A stretch of DNA of 64,000 nucleotides, from NCBI GenBank assembly GCA_903893795.1, contig CAITNO010000035.1, positions 62,001 through 126,000 of the forward strand. Reading direction: 5' to 3'. Under the pieces are notes generated by a model. That model saw nothing but the letters and a program-made list of their open reading frames with translations, ran no database searches and was not told the DNA's origin. A program made the position numbers and the translations under genes. Each line of letters starts with the position of its first letter. Position 1 is the stretch's first letter. This document shows, piece after piece, positions 19,001 to 27,064 of this stretch. Source of the stretch: Candidatus Hydrogenedentota bacterium. Its GTDB lineage: Bacteria; Hydrogenedentota; Hydrogenedentia; Hydrogenedentales; CAITNO01.

Positions 19001-22000
19001 GTCGTGAACCAGTTCGGCATCGCCAACACGGCGCGTAAAGTGGATTACATTGAAATCCTGGCGACGCCCTTTGCCGAGTTTACGGCCGACCCGGTCAGCG
19101 GAAGCATCACCCCGGGCAACCCGAGTCCGGCCCTCTCGGTGACGTTCACGGATGCCTCCGTGGGCGGTGACTCCTGTACCGTGACGGGGTGGTTCTGGAA
19201 TTTTGGCGACGGCGAGACGTCCACGCTGCAGAACCCGGTGCACCGCTACACGGCCCCCGGCATATACACGGTCACGCTTCAGACGACCTTCCAGTGCAGC
19301 GACGGCACGACCGTGAAACAGCGCAAACGTGACAATTACATCACGGTGCTGCCCTGCGTGGGCTGCGCCAGCACCGACGGTGAGGGACAGCCGACCGAGG
19401 GTGAGACGACAACACCGCCCAAGGCGACCATCAAATTTACCACCCTGGTCAAGGACAAAGAGGGCATCGTGCCTCTGTCCGATTGGGTGCAGTTGTTCCG
19501 TTTCACCATGAGCTATGACGCGAAGACTCCCGCCCCGCGCATCCTGCGTTCGTTGCAGTTCTACCTGTGCCCCGACTCGCGTCTCCCCGGTGCACTGAAA
19601 TACATGAACGAGGGCGCGCCCTATCCGACGGACCTGCTGGACTTTGCCGTGTTTAAGGAGGGGCCGATCTGCAAAGACTGTACCGGCATCACCTGGGGCC
19701 CCACCGATGGCGTGCTCGATCCCTATTACGACACGCTTCAGTTCACCTGGGACAACCTGGGTGCTCCTGCGGGCAAAATTACGGCCGTGCAGGAACGCTC
19801 CGGCATCGTCTACACCATGGACTTCGTCGGCAACGGCACGCCGGCCAGGCCGCAGTTCCTGGTCGAGGCGGCGCCCACGGTGACGGACGTCTACCCCGAC
19901 GGCAATTCCTACATTGTCGCGGTGCGTTCCTCGGCAACCTGGCGCAGCCAGTTGACCATGGGCGTCCAGATCTGGGATGCCCAGATGATTGACCCGAGCA
20001 CGGGCACCTACCCCGTGGACAAGGACGGCAAGCCCATCGACAGCTACACGCCGGACTTCTTCGGCGGCAAGCAGCTCACGGACAAGCAGTACTACAGTTC
20101 TTCCTTCGGCGTGTTCGACTTCACCGGTTCTCCGGCGAGCAACAGGGCCGGGGTGACGGATTCTGAAAATGCGTGGAATTACCCGGCCGAGTTGTACATG
20201 CCTCTCGGCGAATTCACGCGGCCGCGTTGGAACGCGGTGGACCAGGTGCTTCAGGTCGTCACCGGGGAGATGCTGCAACTGCGGTCTCTCACGCCTCTCG
20301 ACGACTGGCGGCAGGTATTGGGCATCAACGTGCACAGCACACGCTCCGTCCACTTCGACCACAGCGACTGGGATGCGCGCGGACCCCAGTTGCGCGAGGT
20401 GAACGTCGTTCTGACCGACATCGGCGCCGACCCCTACGGCGCGCCGGGCAACGGCGGCTTCAATCCCCGTGACGGTCTCAAGCCGATGACGACGGACACC
20501 TGGGGTGTGCCGATCATAGACGGGCAGGCGTTTGCCAACGATGTCACCTACAACGGCATCTGGGTGTGGTACGATGCCAACCATAACGGCGTGTTCGACC
20601 CGCCCACGATGAACGCGAGCGGAGGAATCACCTACAACGGCGATTTCCCGATGCTGCCTTCAGATGTCGAGTTGGTGGGCGAGCCCAAGCCTTCCTGGGA
20701 GTACATCCCGCTTCCGCCGGGTGGCGGCGACCCCTGGTGGAAGATCGCGCTGCGCTTCTACGACGGTGACAGAAAGTCGTCCAACATTCTGAGCCTGGGC
20801 GCAGGCAAGGAAGGCTTCGTGGACGCAGTTCCAAACAATGCCGGCAGGTACACCATCGACTCAGAGTGGTCGCCGGACTACTTTGTGGTGGTGCGGACCG
20901 ACAGCGGCTACAAGGACGTGTCTCTCGGCGCGGGCGACGGCTCCGGTATTGCCATGGGCGCCGATTTCAGGGCCTTTATCGAGCCGCGCCGCGTTGACGC
21001 GATAAAGGGCACCAGTGCCGGCGGTGTTTTTGTTGACAGCATGATTCCCGCCCAGGGGCTGCCCGGGGCCGGGGCCTCGCTTACGCCCTGGCAGAACGAC
21101 ACCCACTGGCTCGACCACGAACCGTGGTGGCCGCAGCGCACCATGAACCAGAATTCCGCCAAACCGCTCAAGGTCGGTTTGGAGGTGCATGACCTCGTGA
21201 TGACCTACGAGTCGCAGTCAACCTACCGGGTCCAGACGGACCTGTTCTACAAACTGCTTCTGGACCTGAACAACATTGGCCAGATTGACCCCAGCACGAT
21301 AACCGTCGGGGGCTACTCGCCCATCGGCGGCGGTCCGCTGAGTGGATTTGACCAGTGGCTCGATCCCTTCGGTCTGGAACAGGCCAAGTTCCAAAACGGG
21401 CACACGGTGGATGTCACCACGTGGCGCCTCTTTGGTCAGGCCACCATCGGTTTCGGGAGCCTCAGCAGCACGGTGCTGTTTAACGACCGGAACAGTCTGG
21501 GGCAGTTTGCCTATGAGACGGTGCCGTTCTTCAACAGCGACGCCGACAACGGCGATGTGCCGCCGTCGGGGCCGCGCTCCACGGCCTATCCGACGCCGCC
21601 AGCACCGCCCACATTGCCGGAATACGCCACCTGGTCCAAGCAACTGAAGGTGGGCGAGTATCCGCGGGCGAGCCAGTGGACGGCCGACAACACGCAAGCG
21701 CGCCTGCTAACCCAAAAAACCGAGGCCAACAGCTTCCACATGGCCATGCTGGGCATCAACCTCATCGGGTCGGCCGACCCAGTGGTCAACAGCGCCGGCG
21801 GACCCATGACGGTCAGCAAGATTTCCGTGGCCTTCTGGGGGCCGGACTTTAATCCGGACGTGCTCAAGCCGCTTGACCCGGACAACAACAACAACCAGAG
21901 CCTGAATTCGGGCGTACTGTTGTGGGAGGACGCTGATCTGAACGGCATCTTCCTCAACACGCAGGAACTGGCCGCCTATCAGGGCGGCGCCGGTGTGCTT

Positions 22001-24298
22001 CCTTTGCTCGACGCCATTGTGCCCGTGACCAACGTGGCCTGGTCGTCCACACCGGAACTGATAGACATCGACGGCGACGGCAAGGCGGACGACATGAACG
22101 GCGACGGGGTCGTGGACGACGCCGACCGCGCCTGGGTGCTCACCTTCTATCCGAAGGCCAACTGGGTGGTCCCGCAGAAGGACGGTTCCGCATTCGACGT
22201 TTCGACCGTGGGCAAGCGGGCGGAGAAGAGTGAGGGCAGAGATGCGGCCAAGGGCCATTTCCTCGAGGTGAACGGTTCGATGAACGGTGCCGGAACGGCA
22301 GAAAAGGTGCTTGATCCAAAGGTGGTGCAGCCTGGCGATGACCTGTTCATCACCGTCAGCACCTCCGACAAGATTCACCGCTTCCAGCAGTTCCGTGCGG
22401 TCATTCCCGCCACCCTGCCCACGCGTTCCGAGGAACAGCGCAAAGCCGGCATTCAGTTCTACCCGCAGGTTAACACCAGCAGCACGGCCTACGTGAAGGG
22501 CAGCCCTGAGGAGGATCCGGTTCAGGACTTCTACGGCTGGGACATGCTTGAATCGAATGTGCCGCTGCGCCTGATTGACATGACCAACTCCAACGCCAGC
22601 ATCGACATTGGCGGCGGCGCCATCCCGGTGCTCGGCATCGACGCGGCCACCAACCGGCCCAACGCCACGCTGGCTTCCGGCGACGGCGGCATCGGACTCG
22701 ACAGCGGCTTCCGCGTGCCGGGTGCTGTCTGGACCGCAGACCAATACAAGGGTGACTGGCTCGTTGACTCCGGCTACGAGACCTATGAGATCACGGGCAA
22801 TGCGGCCGATCAGTTGGCGCTGCTCAGCGGCACACCACGAAACGGAAAGTGGCGCATCGTGCACGACCCGAGCTTCCTTGAGGAAATGCAGGTCGAGCTG
22901 TATGTCGAGAAAGACGGCGGATCCTTCAACCCGTTGACAGATCTGCTGCCGCTGGACATCGACCAGCATATCAGCGGTGTCGCCCTGTACAGGGACAATG
23001 ACAACGACCCGGACAACCGCAACGGAATCTTCGATCCGGACATCGACATTCCCATTGCGCTTGATGCCGCGCCGCGCTTCAGCGGGCAGACGGCGCAGGA
23101 CATCCAGGTCAAGTTCGTCTTCTCCACGCCCGGAACCGACGACTTCCCGCTGCCGAAGGCAGCCCAGACGCGGCACCGTCAGTGGGTGCAGGACAGCTTT
23201 GGGTCGGCCATTTCCGATGCCGATTATGGTTCGGACTTCTTTGTGGTGGTGCGCGCCGCGCAGGGCATGCAGGTGGGGGACAAATTCCGCGCCGGTATCG
23301 TTTCCTGGGGTCCAAACACGCCCACAGAACCTGACCCGGACACCTGGGCCAACCTGCCCGGCGAGGACCGCAACGACTTCAGGAAGTTCCGCGAGTTCCC
23401 CTGGGCCGATCGCGGCGTCGGGTTCATCACCCTCTTCGCGGAGCCGCAGCCGCGGTACTTTATGGACGGCGCCGTGGCGCGCGAACGCGACGACAACAGC
23501 GGCTTCAACTGGATCCGCAGCCACAGTTCAAAGAAACAGCGTTCCGGAGTCATTACAGCGCGGGTGCGGCCGGTGGGTCCGACTTCCCTGACCATAGATG
23601 ATGCGTCCGAGCGGCAGCTTCCGTCGCAGACGCTGCCGGGCCAGAGCTTCCCGCTCGTCATCTACGGCAGCCACTTCGGGGCAAGCCCCTCCGTGGTCAT
23701 GAGCGGCTATGATGTGGCGGTGAACTCGGTGAGCGACACGGCGATCAGCATCAGCATCAGCACCCGGACGGGTGTGGTGCCGCAGGAACCCGTGGTGTTG
23801 CTGATCCGCAATCCCGCCAGCGGCGAAGAGGTGAGCCGCTCCGACCTGTTCACCATCGTCGCCGGGACGGCCCTGCACCGGCCGAAGATCACCGGCGTGA
23901 GCCCCTCCAAGGGCACGCGCGATGTCTTCCCGGTGACCGTGTCGGGCGAGAACTTCGGCAAGGCGGAAAACACACAGGTCAAGTTCGGCCAGACTTTCAT
24001 GCCGGTGCTTGCCGTTTCCGCCGATGGAACCAGCATCACGGTCGGTTTCCCGACCGGCGGCCTGCCCGACCCGGGCAAACTTGATGTGACCGTAACAGAC
24101 ACATCAAAGAGTTTGCAGGACGTGTTGCTGGCCGGCTTTGAGTATCAAAACCAGGCGGTGAAGAACAAACTCTTCGGCCTGGTGGCCTGTTCGGGCGGCG
24201 GCGATGACACAGCCGCCGGATGGACGGACCTGGCCGTGCTTCTGGCCGTGGCCGGTGCGCTATTTGCGGCGCGGCGGCGCGGCAAGGCTCGCGCCTGA
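13061..24298 (+). CDS. Giant secreted protein with tandem ~1,400-1,700-residue duplication, PKD and IPT/TIG domains and Cys-type C-terminal sorting tail
   Basis: A 3745-residue exported protein. The GTG start at 13061 is preferred because GGGAGA lies nine bases upstream and a signal peptide begins there (about 1-28). Module 1 spans about 206-1905. Two PKD domains follow (about 1920-2005 and 2003-2095, each with W-[FN]-GD in WNFGDNTTSTEINPVHQY and WFWNFGDGETST). Then come a CxxC plus PTEGE linker (about 2098-2120) and module 2 (about 2121-3490), which repeats module 1 (paired phrases: PDFFSGT/PDFFGGK, FARPRWDL/FTRPRWNA, GNGGFDPR/GNGGFNPR, PPGGGDPWWKI twice, GPNTPSEPDPD/GPNTPTEPDPD). Many NGVFDPP and DGDGKADDMNGDGVVDD loops look calcium-binding, as in dockerins. 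Two IPT/TIG domains (about 3505-3695) precede the tail ACSGGG, a hydrophobic helix and ARRRGKARA. It is probably a surface-anchored structural or adhesion protein. Confidence 0.88.
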   Translation: MSKRFGGMVGMALMGLVVIGLGGAVFLQAHAPGALTAAAPHAGRGPLVAFSADNATLAGLLAHSAASGALSCNNPQGNVNWELSVVPNPVKPATQFSLGLSAFDAASSAELRVNRAAYYYKAATVAKYKLWLQDSLTYAKPNADNVSINLAQPLDAVIALPLVSDTSETAGFYDVFVEATCLRNGASVVCGPLQFVEYLQVFDTPTASFEVKDYTVAGQAVIPAGDWTPLFGFNMKYPSGNVAPRVLTKLIFEFAGGLTPDMFRDFALFKLANEDLPSDNAAVQTRLGLYDATQTLTSNALIFAKWDSHGWPFEMPISKSPTGPNAFAWNYSVDDLEYDLSPCVDPVGLGFPIDERLPDERKYRTPLGLLDTGFSDIGPKIDDKKWIVNAADKGNSYIVCARMSQSLRSQTSVAVTVHKAVMQPYFFDSTAKKWRIQAAPMDANGKMVDSYNPDFFSGTTSVSTGGGYTSVFDVFDPRGGAEAHNNLNLWNHPITMYTPVPGFARPRWDLASQTVQFVGGELMDMRQLFSVESWVNVLGINADGYAWDQPMELNLVFTDVGGDPFAPPGNGGFDPRTGLETFTLKQQGGAHTAVGEDYAFNGVWVWYDNNANGVFDPPTPNGARGVTFNDHPMVPMIRPDPSQSHLVNPGNYQWEYEPFPPGGGDPWWKIRIDLGEYLNGKDLNPATSGRRRVDNNDQPLGYMTHPVKDPVVADYFVVMRADSGFTDVSGLPGDGVGINLGADTRVFMEPRRWNPRNTGHWDGGMLFRSQVFELIKEITDGSAQFPNGPKYIPGQTEQPDLFYVWQDFDVWQTSCPAGAMPCPTNQYSHFPWWTERTHTQDTVKPLRCGAEVHDLVLTYSSDNRYGKITPIMVGQNLVRFFYFNEIDPSTGTTRQYLLEDRPTYGHMEFFPKNAYRSELSIWTDPAFIDYNLIVDPANPQPAIGSVPFYLQELWDYFGINELRSPAGYNAGVSSDLSAYLSSADSLTDIQYAFETVPFQLAGDAIDAQLKDPRSTYFPNPHWQPTLPRYSTWAGYQSGQAVTAWGETSQCYLASEGAKPNGEYMIPGDSNAEANYEDDDYAFVVGDIRFPATLSLPGDLSGKWLVDQMGGRYYIVSNNGNTLHLRHGHGAYLDVGANVPDYPFQVPVGPAGAVQRGRWQIVEDTLLRGTYPRIEDWAPENLKVQKNAWAARLLKQYISPDSEPIAMLGINVCGTDDPAVNSYSPIGLNSIAVAFWGPEFDPSQLAGLDANGELYTSGVLLYENSYSAGFSGVFDGPIFSDLSPVPVFRDRIVPLEQASLQWAESPEPIDLDGDFQADDLSGDGVVFLGDPKNAADVAKLTAADRAKWDGLSDLAWVVELRPRAKWLVPYRDARVDGVASSKSAGSKLFGTNWPSFWTKTPTLLDLADLTSGADKGLDPAGGNAGDDLFVVVRTSKDAKAFSEFRAMIPAKLPTRTPAARTVGGIQMSPRSYNVVDTVTKPSPEEGAVQDFYGHDMLPASVYTQVTDLTPALIPTAGAGPVIQPGGLEAAVLGIDSSVNRPENIAAKGAGTGAQAGANTFTVADTDVTAPADSIYYLKGQGWTPETVGLYLIGYSATADINDSRIEAYEIVTPTGQSGRQLTLRAGVPRADKPWFVVKDPTFLEQVVVEFYDYNRTGRFDLQSDLLPFNFEDPYNGQYSGVALYRDNDSHPLNRNGVFDPPIRDANGKVTEYIDLPVPLDAPPILLGTVGGEPEYQVKFVFSTPGTDNLVGRDTKAYETQTRHRQWVPQTTGLTMSDANFGPDFFLVVRPSNQMALGDQFQAAIVSWGPNTPSEPDPDNFSVSLTPGQPSGQHQDEFDTFSEFPWGSRAIGYITMFQKPQPVYYWGFDKLKGRPVPREDVDRSQDPGQDGQGSAYAVRNWVRTNPASLATRTLPVTSLAPPQLDFVGVPTRQVVGGDVQFTLLGVSNIGSVKWNFGDNTTSTEINPVHQYAAVGLYSVNVTVVNQFGIANTARKVDYIEILATPFAEFTADPVSGSITPGNPSPALSVTFTDASVGGDSCTVTGWFWNFGDGETSTLQNPVHRYTAPGIYTVTLQTTFQCSDGTTVKQRKRDNYITVLPCVGCASTDGEGQPTEGETTTPPKATIKFTTLVKDKEGIVPLSDWVQLFRFTMSYDAKTPAPRILRSLQFYLCPDSRLPGALKYMNEGAPYPTDLLDFAVFKEGPICKDCTGITWGPTDGVLDPYYDTLQFTWDNLGAPAGKITAVQERSGIVYTMDFVGNGTPARPQFLVEAAPTVTDVYPDGNSYIVAVRSSATWRSQLTMGVQIWDAQMIDPSTGTYPVDKDGKPIDSYTPDFFGGKQLTDKQYYSSSFGVFDFTGSPASNRAGVTDSENAWNYPAELYMPLGEFTRPRWNAVDQVLQVVTGEMLQLRSLTPLDDWRQVLGINVHSTRSVHFDHSDWDARGPQLREVNVVLTDIGADPYGAPGNGGFNPRDGLKPMTTDTWGVPIIDGQAFANDVTYNGIWVWYDANHNGVFDPPTMNASGGITYNGDFPMLPSDVELVGEPKPSWEYIPLPPGGGDPWWKIALRFYDGDRKSSNILSLGAGKEGFVDAVPNNAGRYTIDSEWSPDYFVVVRTDSGYKDVSLGAGDGSGIAMGADFRAFIEPRRVDAIKGTSAGGVFVDSMIPAQGLPGAGASLTPWQNDTHWLDHEPWWPQRTMNQNSAKPLKVGLEVHDLVMTYESQSTYRVQTDLFYKLLLDLNNIGQIDPSTITVGGYSPIGGGPLSGFDQWLDPFGLEQAKFQNGHTVDVTTWRLFGQATIGFGSLSSTVLFNDRNSLGQFAYETVPFFNSDADNGDVPPSGPRSTAYPTPPAPPTLPEYATWSKQLKVGEYPRASQWTADNTQARLLTQKTEANSFHMAMLGINLIGSADPVVNSAGGPMTVSKISVAFWGPDFNPDVLKPLDPDNNNNQSLNSGVLLWEDADLNGIFLNTQELAAYQGGAGVLPLLDAIVPVTNVAWSSTPELIDIDGDGKADDMNGDGVVDDADRAWVLTFYPKANWVVPQKDGSAFDVSTVGKRAEKSEGRDAAKGHFLEVNGSMNGAGTAEKVLDPKVVQPGDDLFITVSTSDKIHRFQQFRAVIPATLPTRSEEQRKAGIQFYPQVNTSSTAYVKGSPEEDPVQDFYGWDMLESNVPLRLIDMTNSNASIDIGGGAIPVLGIDAATNRPNATLASGDGGIGLDSGFRVPGAVWTADQYKGDWLVDSGYETYEITGNAADQLALLSGTPRNGKWRIVHDPSFLEEMQVELYVEKDGGSFNPLTDLLPLDIDQHISGVALYRDNDNDPDNRNGIFDPDIDIPIALDAAPRFSGQTAQDIQVKFVFSTPGTDDFPLPKAAQTRHRQWVQDSFGSAISDADYGSDFFVVVRAAQGMQVGDKFRAGIVSWGPNTPTEPDPDTWANLPGEDRNDFRKFREFPWADRGVGFITLFAEPQPRYFMDGAVARERDDNSGFNWIRSHSSKKQRSGVITARVRPVGPTSLTIDDASERQLPSQTLPGQSFPLVIYGSHFGASPSVVMSGYDVAVNSVSDTAISISISTRTGVVPQEPVVLLIRNPASGEEVSRSDLFTIVAGTALHRPKITGVSPSKGTRDVFPVTVSGENFGKAENTQVKFGQTFMPVLAVSADGTSITVGFPTGGLPDPGKLDVTVTDTSKSLQDVLLAGFEYQNQAVKNKLFGLVACSGGGDDTAAGWTDLAVLLAVAGALFAARRRGKARA

Positions 24299-24318
24299 GA
24301 AAACAGATTGCGCTGTGC

Positions 24319-24347
24319 GGGTGCCCGGACCTGAAGTTCGGGCACCC
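24319..24347 (+). terminator. Strong hairpin after the giant gene
   Basis: GGGTGCCCG (24319-24327) pairs perfectly with CGGGCACCC (24339-24347). It lies 20 bases past the stop. No T-tract follows, so it may be an attenuator or mRNA-stability hairpin between this gene and the next rather than a full terminator. Confidence 0.5.
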
Positions 24348-24439
24348 GGCACGGTGAGCTTGGAATTGTGGATAAAATGCCCAGGCGTCCCTGCGGGACG
24401 GTCGGGCAGTGTGCAGAACTGAGAAAGGAACTCGGTACG

Positions 24440-26911
24440 GTGAGCAAGGGCATACGATTGATCGCCTTGGCCGCGTGCTGCGTCGCACTTGCGGCGGGCC
24501 TCGCACAGCAGGCCGGCGCGTTCTTCCCAAAGGGCGGATTTGACACCTTCGGCCTGTTGCGGTACGCGGTCTGGCCCATGAAGGATTTCGACACCAACAA
24601 TAACGGTGTTATCGAGCGCAATGAAGGGCTCGAGTTCCGCATTGAGGGGGGGACGAGCGGGTTCAACGTCGATGAAATCGGCCGGGTCAAGGAAGGATTC
24701 CAGGTCTGGGCCGACGTGCCCACCAGCTATGTGCGCTTCCGTTTTTCCGGTGTCATTGAGGATCCCATCCTTCCCGGGATCACCACGCCCGACTATCTGC
24801 CCACCGTCTTTCTGCAGGTCAATCAGGCGGCCCCCGGCGACACCAATGTCACCCCGGACGCGTCCGCATTCCTGGTGTCTGAACTGACAAGCAACATCAC
24901 CTCCGTGACGCTGACACTCTTTGCTGTCAACGATGTGGAGATCCTTTCGGGCGGGGACCGTGTCACCGTGCCCGCGGGCAACATTCTGGACTCCGACATC
25001 GTTGTCAATGCCGACTTGGTGCGGGCCGGTCTGCTCAACACGACCGTCGGCACCATTGACCTCAAGGCGGTTATTGTTCAGTCCGTCGGCAGTCTGCTGG
25101 GTCTGGGCTACACGCCGCTCAATAACCTGCAGGAGTTCACGGTCAATTCTCTTACCAGCCTGCCCCAGGAGGCAACAGTGCTGCAGATGACCGGTTCGGA
25201 CGGTGTGGCCCGCATGATCGGCGCAACGCCCACCATGTTTCCGGCCTATTTCCTGACGCAGAACGCGGACGGCTCCAGTGTTGGCGGATGGGCCGATCTT
25301 GCTCCGGACGACATTTCGGGTATTTCCTGGCTCTATCCGCGGCAGGACGGGCAGGACCGCTTCTTCAGCGTGAGCCAGGAGGCGCGCACCCACACCCGCC
25401 GCGGCACGGGCATACCTTCAGCCCCGATTTCGGGCGCCCATATCGTGGCCTGGGCCAATGTGAGCAACAACGAGGGCGATCGGCGCGTGCCGCTGTTCAG
25501 CACCATGTCGGGCCTCTTCGAGCCTTACATAAACACGAATCTTGTCGGCGGGTTTGATCTACTCGGTTTGTGGAAGCAGTTGGAAGTGCCGGGCACCGCC
25601 GGCACCCTGTTTAACACCTCCTATGTGCTCAGCATGAACCCGCTCAACGGCGGCGGCGTGGAAAAACAGGCGCCGCCCAACGTGACGCCCGATTTGATTG
25701 ACAGTCTGCAGGGTGCCCTTCCGGCAAGCTACAGCGTCAAGACCCGTCCGGCCTCGGACTTTGCCACAAACTATCCCTCGGAAGTGTTCAATGAGTCCGG
25801 CAACATTTACGGGATTGAGAACAATCCCGCTGGCACGGCACTGGTGTGGGATTTCACCAAGAACACCACGGTCAGCAAGACCAGCGACAAGACCATTCCC
25901 ACCATGCTGCCGCTTAACCGGCCCATGTTTGGCGACCCGAACGATGTGTGCCCGCTCAACGTAATCAATGGTTCTTCGGGCACCAGCACCACCACCGGCG
26001 TAAACACCAGCAACATCGGCACGGGCACCACCACCGTCAGCATCAAAGCGCTGCGCGGTTTCCGCGACGATGTGCTGCTGCGCTCGGTGCCCGGTCAGGC
26101 CCTTGTCGATGCGTACTATCAGGTTTCGCCCGTGGTCGCGCGCTATCTGCTGCGGCACACGGCGGCCCTCAGGACGGGCCGCGTACTGGTCGCGGCCATG
26201 GAGTGGGCTATGGTCAACTGGTCCGTCTGTCTCGCCGCCGTGTCGGCTCTCCTGAGCGTTCTTTGGCTGGCGCGCCGGCGCCGTGCGCGGGTTGCCGCCG
26301 CGGTCGTGCTCATCGCGGTGCTGGCCTTGGCGGGCACCATGGCCCATGCCGGTGAGATTTACATGTCCACGGCCTCCATCGTTGGCAACGCCACCGATAT
26401 CGTTTCCGGCAAGGTGACCTCCGCCGAGGGACGCTGGGGGGAAAGCGGACGTATCTACACCGATGTGGTCATTCAAGTGTCCGACACCGCCAAGGGCACC
26501 GCGAACAAAGCGTCAACCCTGTCCTTTTCCGTCATAGGCGGCGTGGTCGGCGGGTTGGCCATGTCGGCGTCCGATATTCCGAGCTTCAAGACGGGCGAAG
26601 AGGTGGTGCTTTACCTTTATACCGTGCCCGGTCGCGGGCTGAGCCTTTATGGCGGCGTGCGCGGCAAACAGCTTGTCATCACCGACACCGCAACCGGCGC
26701 GAAATCCGTTGGTGGTGCCGGGGCCTTTGGGGATGTCACCATCGCGGCCGACAAGAAGGCCATAGCGGCGAAGAGTGCCGCGAAGCAGGACAAGGATGAG
26801 ACGGCCGCCAAGGCGGCTGAGGCCGAATCGAAGGCCACCCGGATTCCCCTGAACGATTACATGCAGTATCTGCGCGACCTCGCCAGCCAGGGGGCGAACA
26901 CGGCCAAGTAA
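24440..26911 (+). CDS. Exported protein: inactive matrixin-like domain plus internal membrane tail/signal-peptide junction
   Basis: An 823-residue protein. The start is GTG 24440, with AGAAAGGAA upstream and the same GTGAGCAAG opening as the preceding giant gene. The signal peptide is about 1-28. Residues 211-301 follow a matrixin/metzincin layout, but the zinc helix reads QSVGSLLGLGY (214-224) where HExGHxLGLxH is expected. All three histidines and the catalytic glutamate are lost. The Met-turn M266-F-P and the closing phrase LAPDDISGISWLYP (about 288-301) remain. Residues 593-612 form a TM ending in RRRRAR, followed at once by a signal-peptide-like segment (VLIAVLALAGTMAHA, A637/G638). The last domain (about 638-823) has the IVSGKVTSAEGRWGESGRIYT phrase and a Lys/Ala-rich tail region. 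Likely a non-catalytic binding or scaffolding surface protein. Confidence 0.85.
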   Translation: MSKGIRLIALAACCVALAAGLAQQAGAFFPKGGFDTFGLLRYAVWPMKDFDTNNNGVIERNEGLEFRIEGGTSGFNVDEIGRVKEGFQVWADVPTSYVRFRFSGVIEDPILPGITTPDYLPTVFLQVNQAAPGDTNVTPDASAFLVSELTSNITSVTLTLFAVNDVEILSGGDRVTVPAGNILDSDIVVNADLVRAGLLNTTVGTIDLKAVIVQSVGSLLGLGYTPLNNLQEFTVNSLTSLPQEATVLQMTGSDGVARMIGATPTMFPAYFLTQNADGSSVGGWADLAPDDISGISWLYPRQDGQDRFFSVSQEARTHTRRGTGIPSAPISGAHIVAWANVSNNEGDRRVPLFSTMSGLFEPYINTNLVGGFDLLGLWKQLEVPGTAGTLFNTSYVLSMNPLNGGGVEKQAPPNVTPDLIDSLQGALPASYSVKTRPASDFATNYPSEVFNESGNIYGIENNPAGTALVWDFTKNTTVSKTSDKTIPTMLPLNRPMFGDPNDVCPLNVINGSSGTSTTTGVNTSNIGTGTTTVSIKALRGFRDDVLLRSVPGQALVDAYYQVSPVVARYLLRHTAALRTGRVLVAAMEWAMVNWSVCLAAVSALLSVLWLARRRRARVAAAVVLIAVLALAGTMAHAGEIYMSTASIVGNATDIVSGKVTSAEGRWGESGRIYTDVVIQVSDTAKGTANKASTLSFSVIGGVVGGLAMSASDIPSFKTGEEVVLYLYTVPGRGLSLYGGVRGKQLVITDTATGAKSVGGAGAFGDVTIAADKKAIAAKSAAKQDKDETAAKAAEAESKATRIPLNDYMQYLRDLASQGANTAK

Positions 26912-26937
26912 GCGTCCCAACCAGGCAAAAATTGAAC

Positions 26938-26969
26938 ATGGCCGCGCCCGCCATCGTGGACGCGGCCAT
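26938..26969 (+). terminator. Intrinsic-terminator-like hairpin
   Basis: ATGGCCGCG (26938-26946) pairs with CGCGGCCAT (26961-26969) across 14 bases, followed by TGTTGTGT. It lies 27 bases after the pseudo-matrixin stop. The T-tract is weak. Confidence 0.5.
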
Positions 26970-27064
26970 TGTTGTGTCGTCGAGGAATTCGGCTTGCGGC
27001 AGGGACGCTTTTCCTGCCATCATAGGCCGGTTGACCCCATCCGCCAACCAGGAAAGAAGTGAAC

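Noticed and set aside
18893-23524. Two long minus-strand frames (563 and 605 codons) opposite the 3745-residue protein
   Set aside because: No family motifs and opposite a gene with recognisable PKD and repeat content; shadows.
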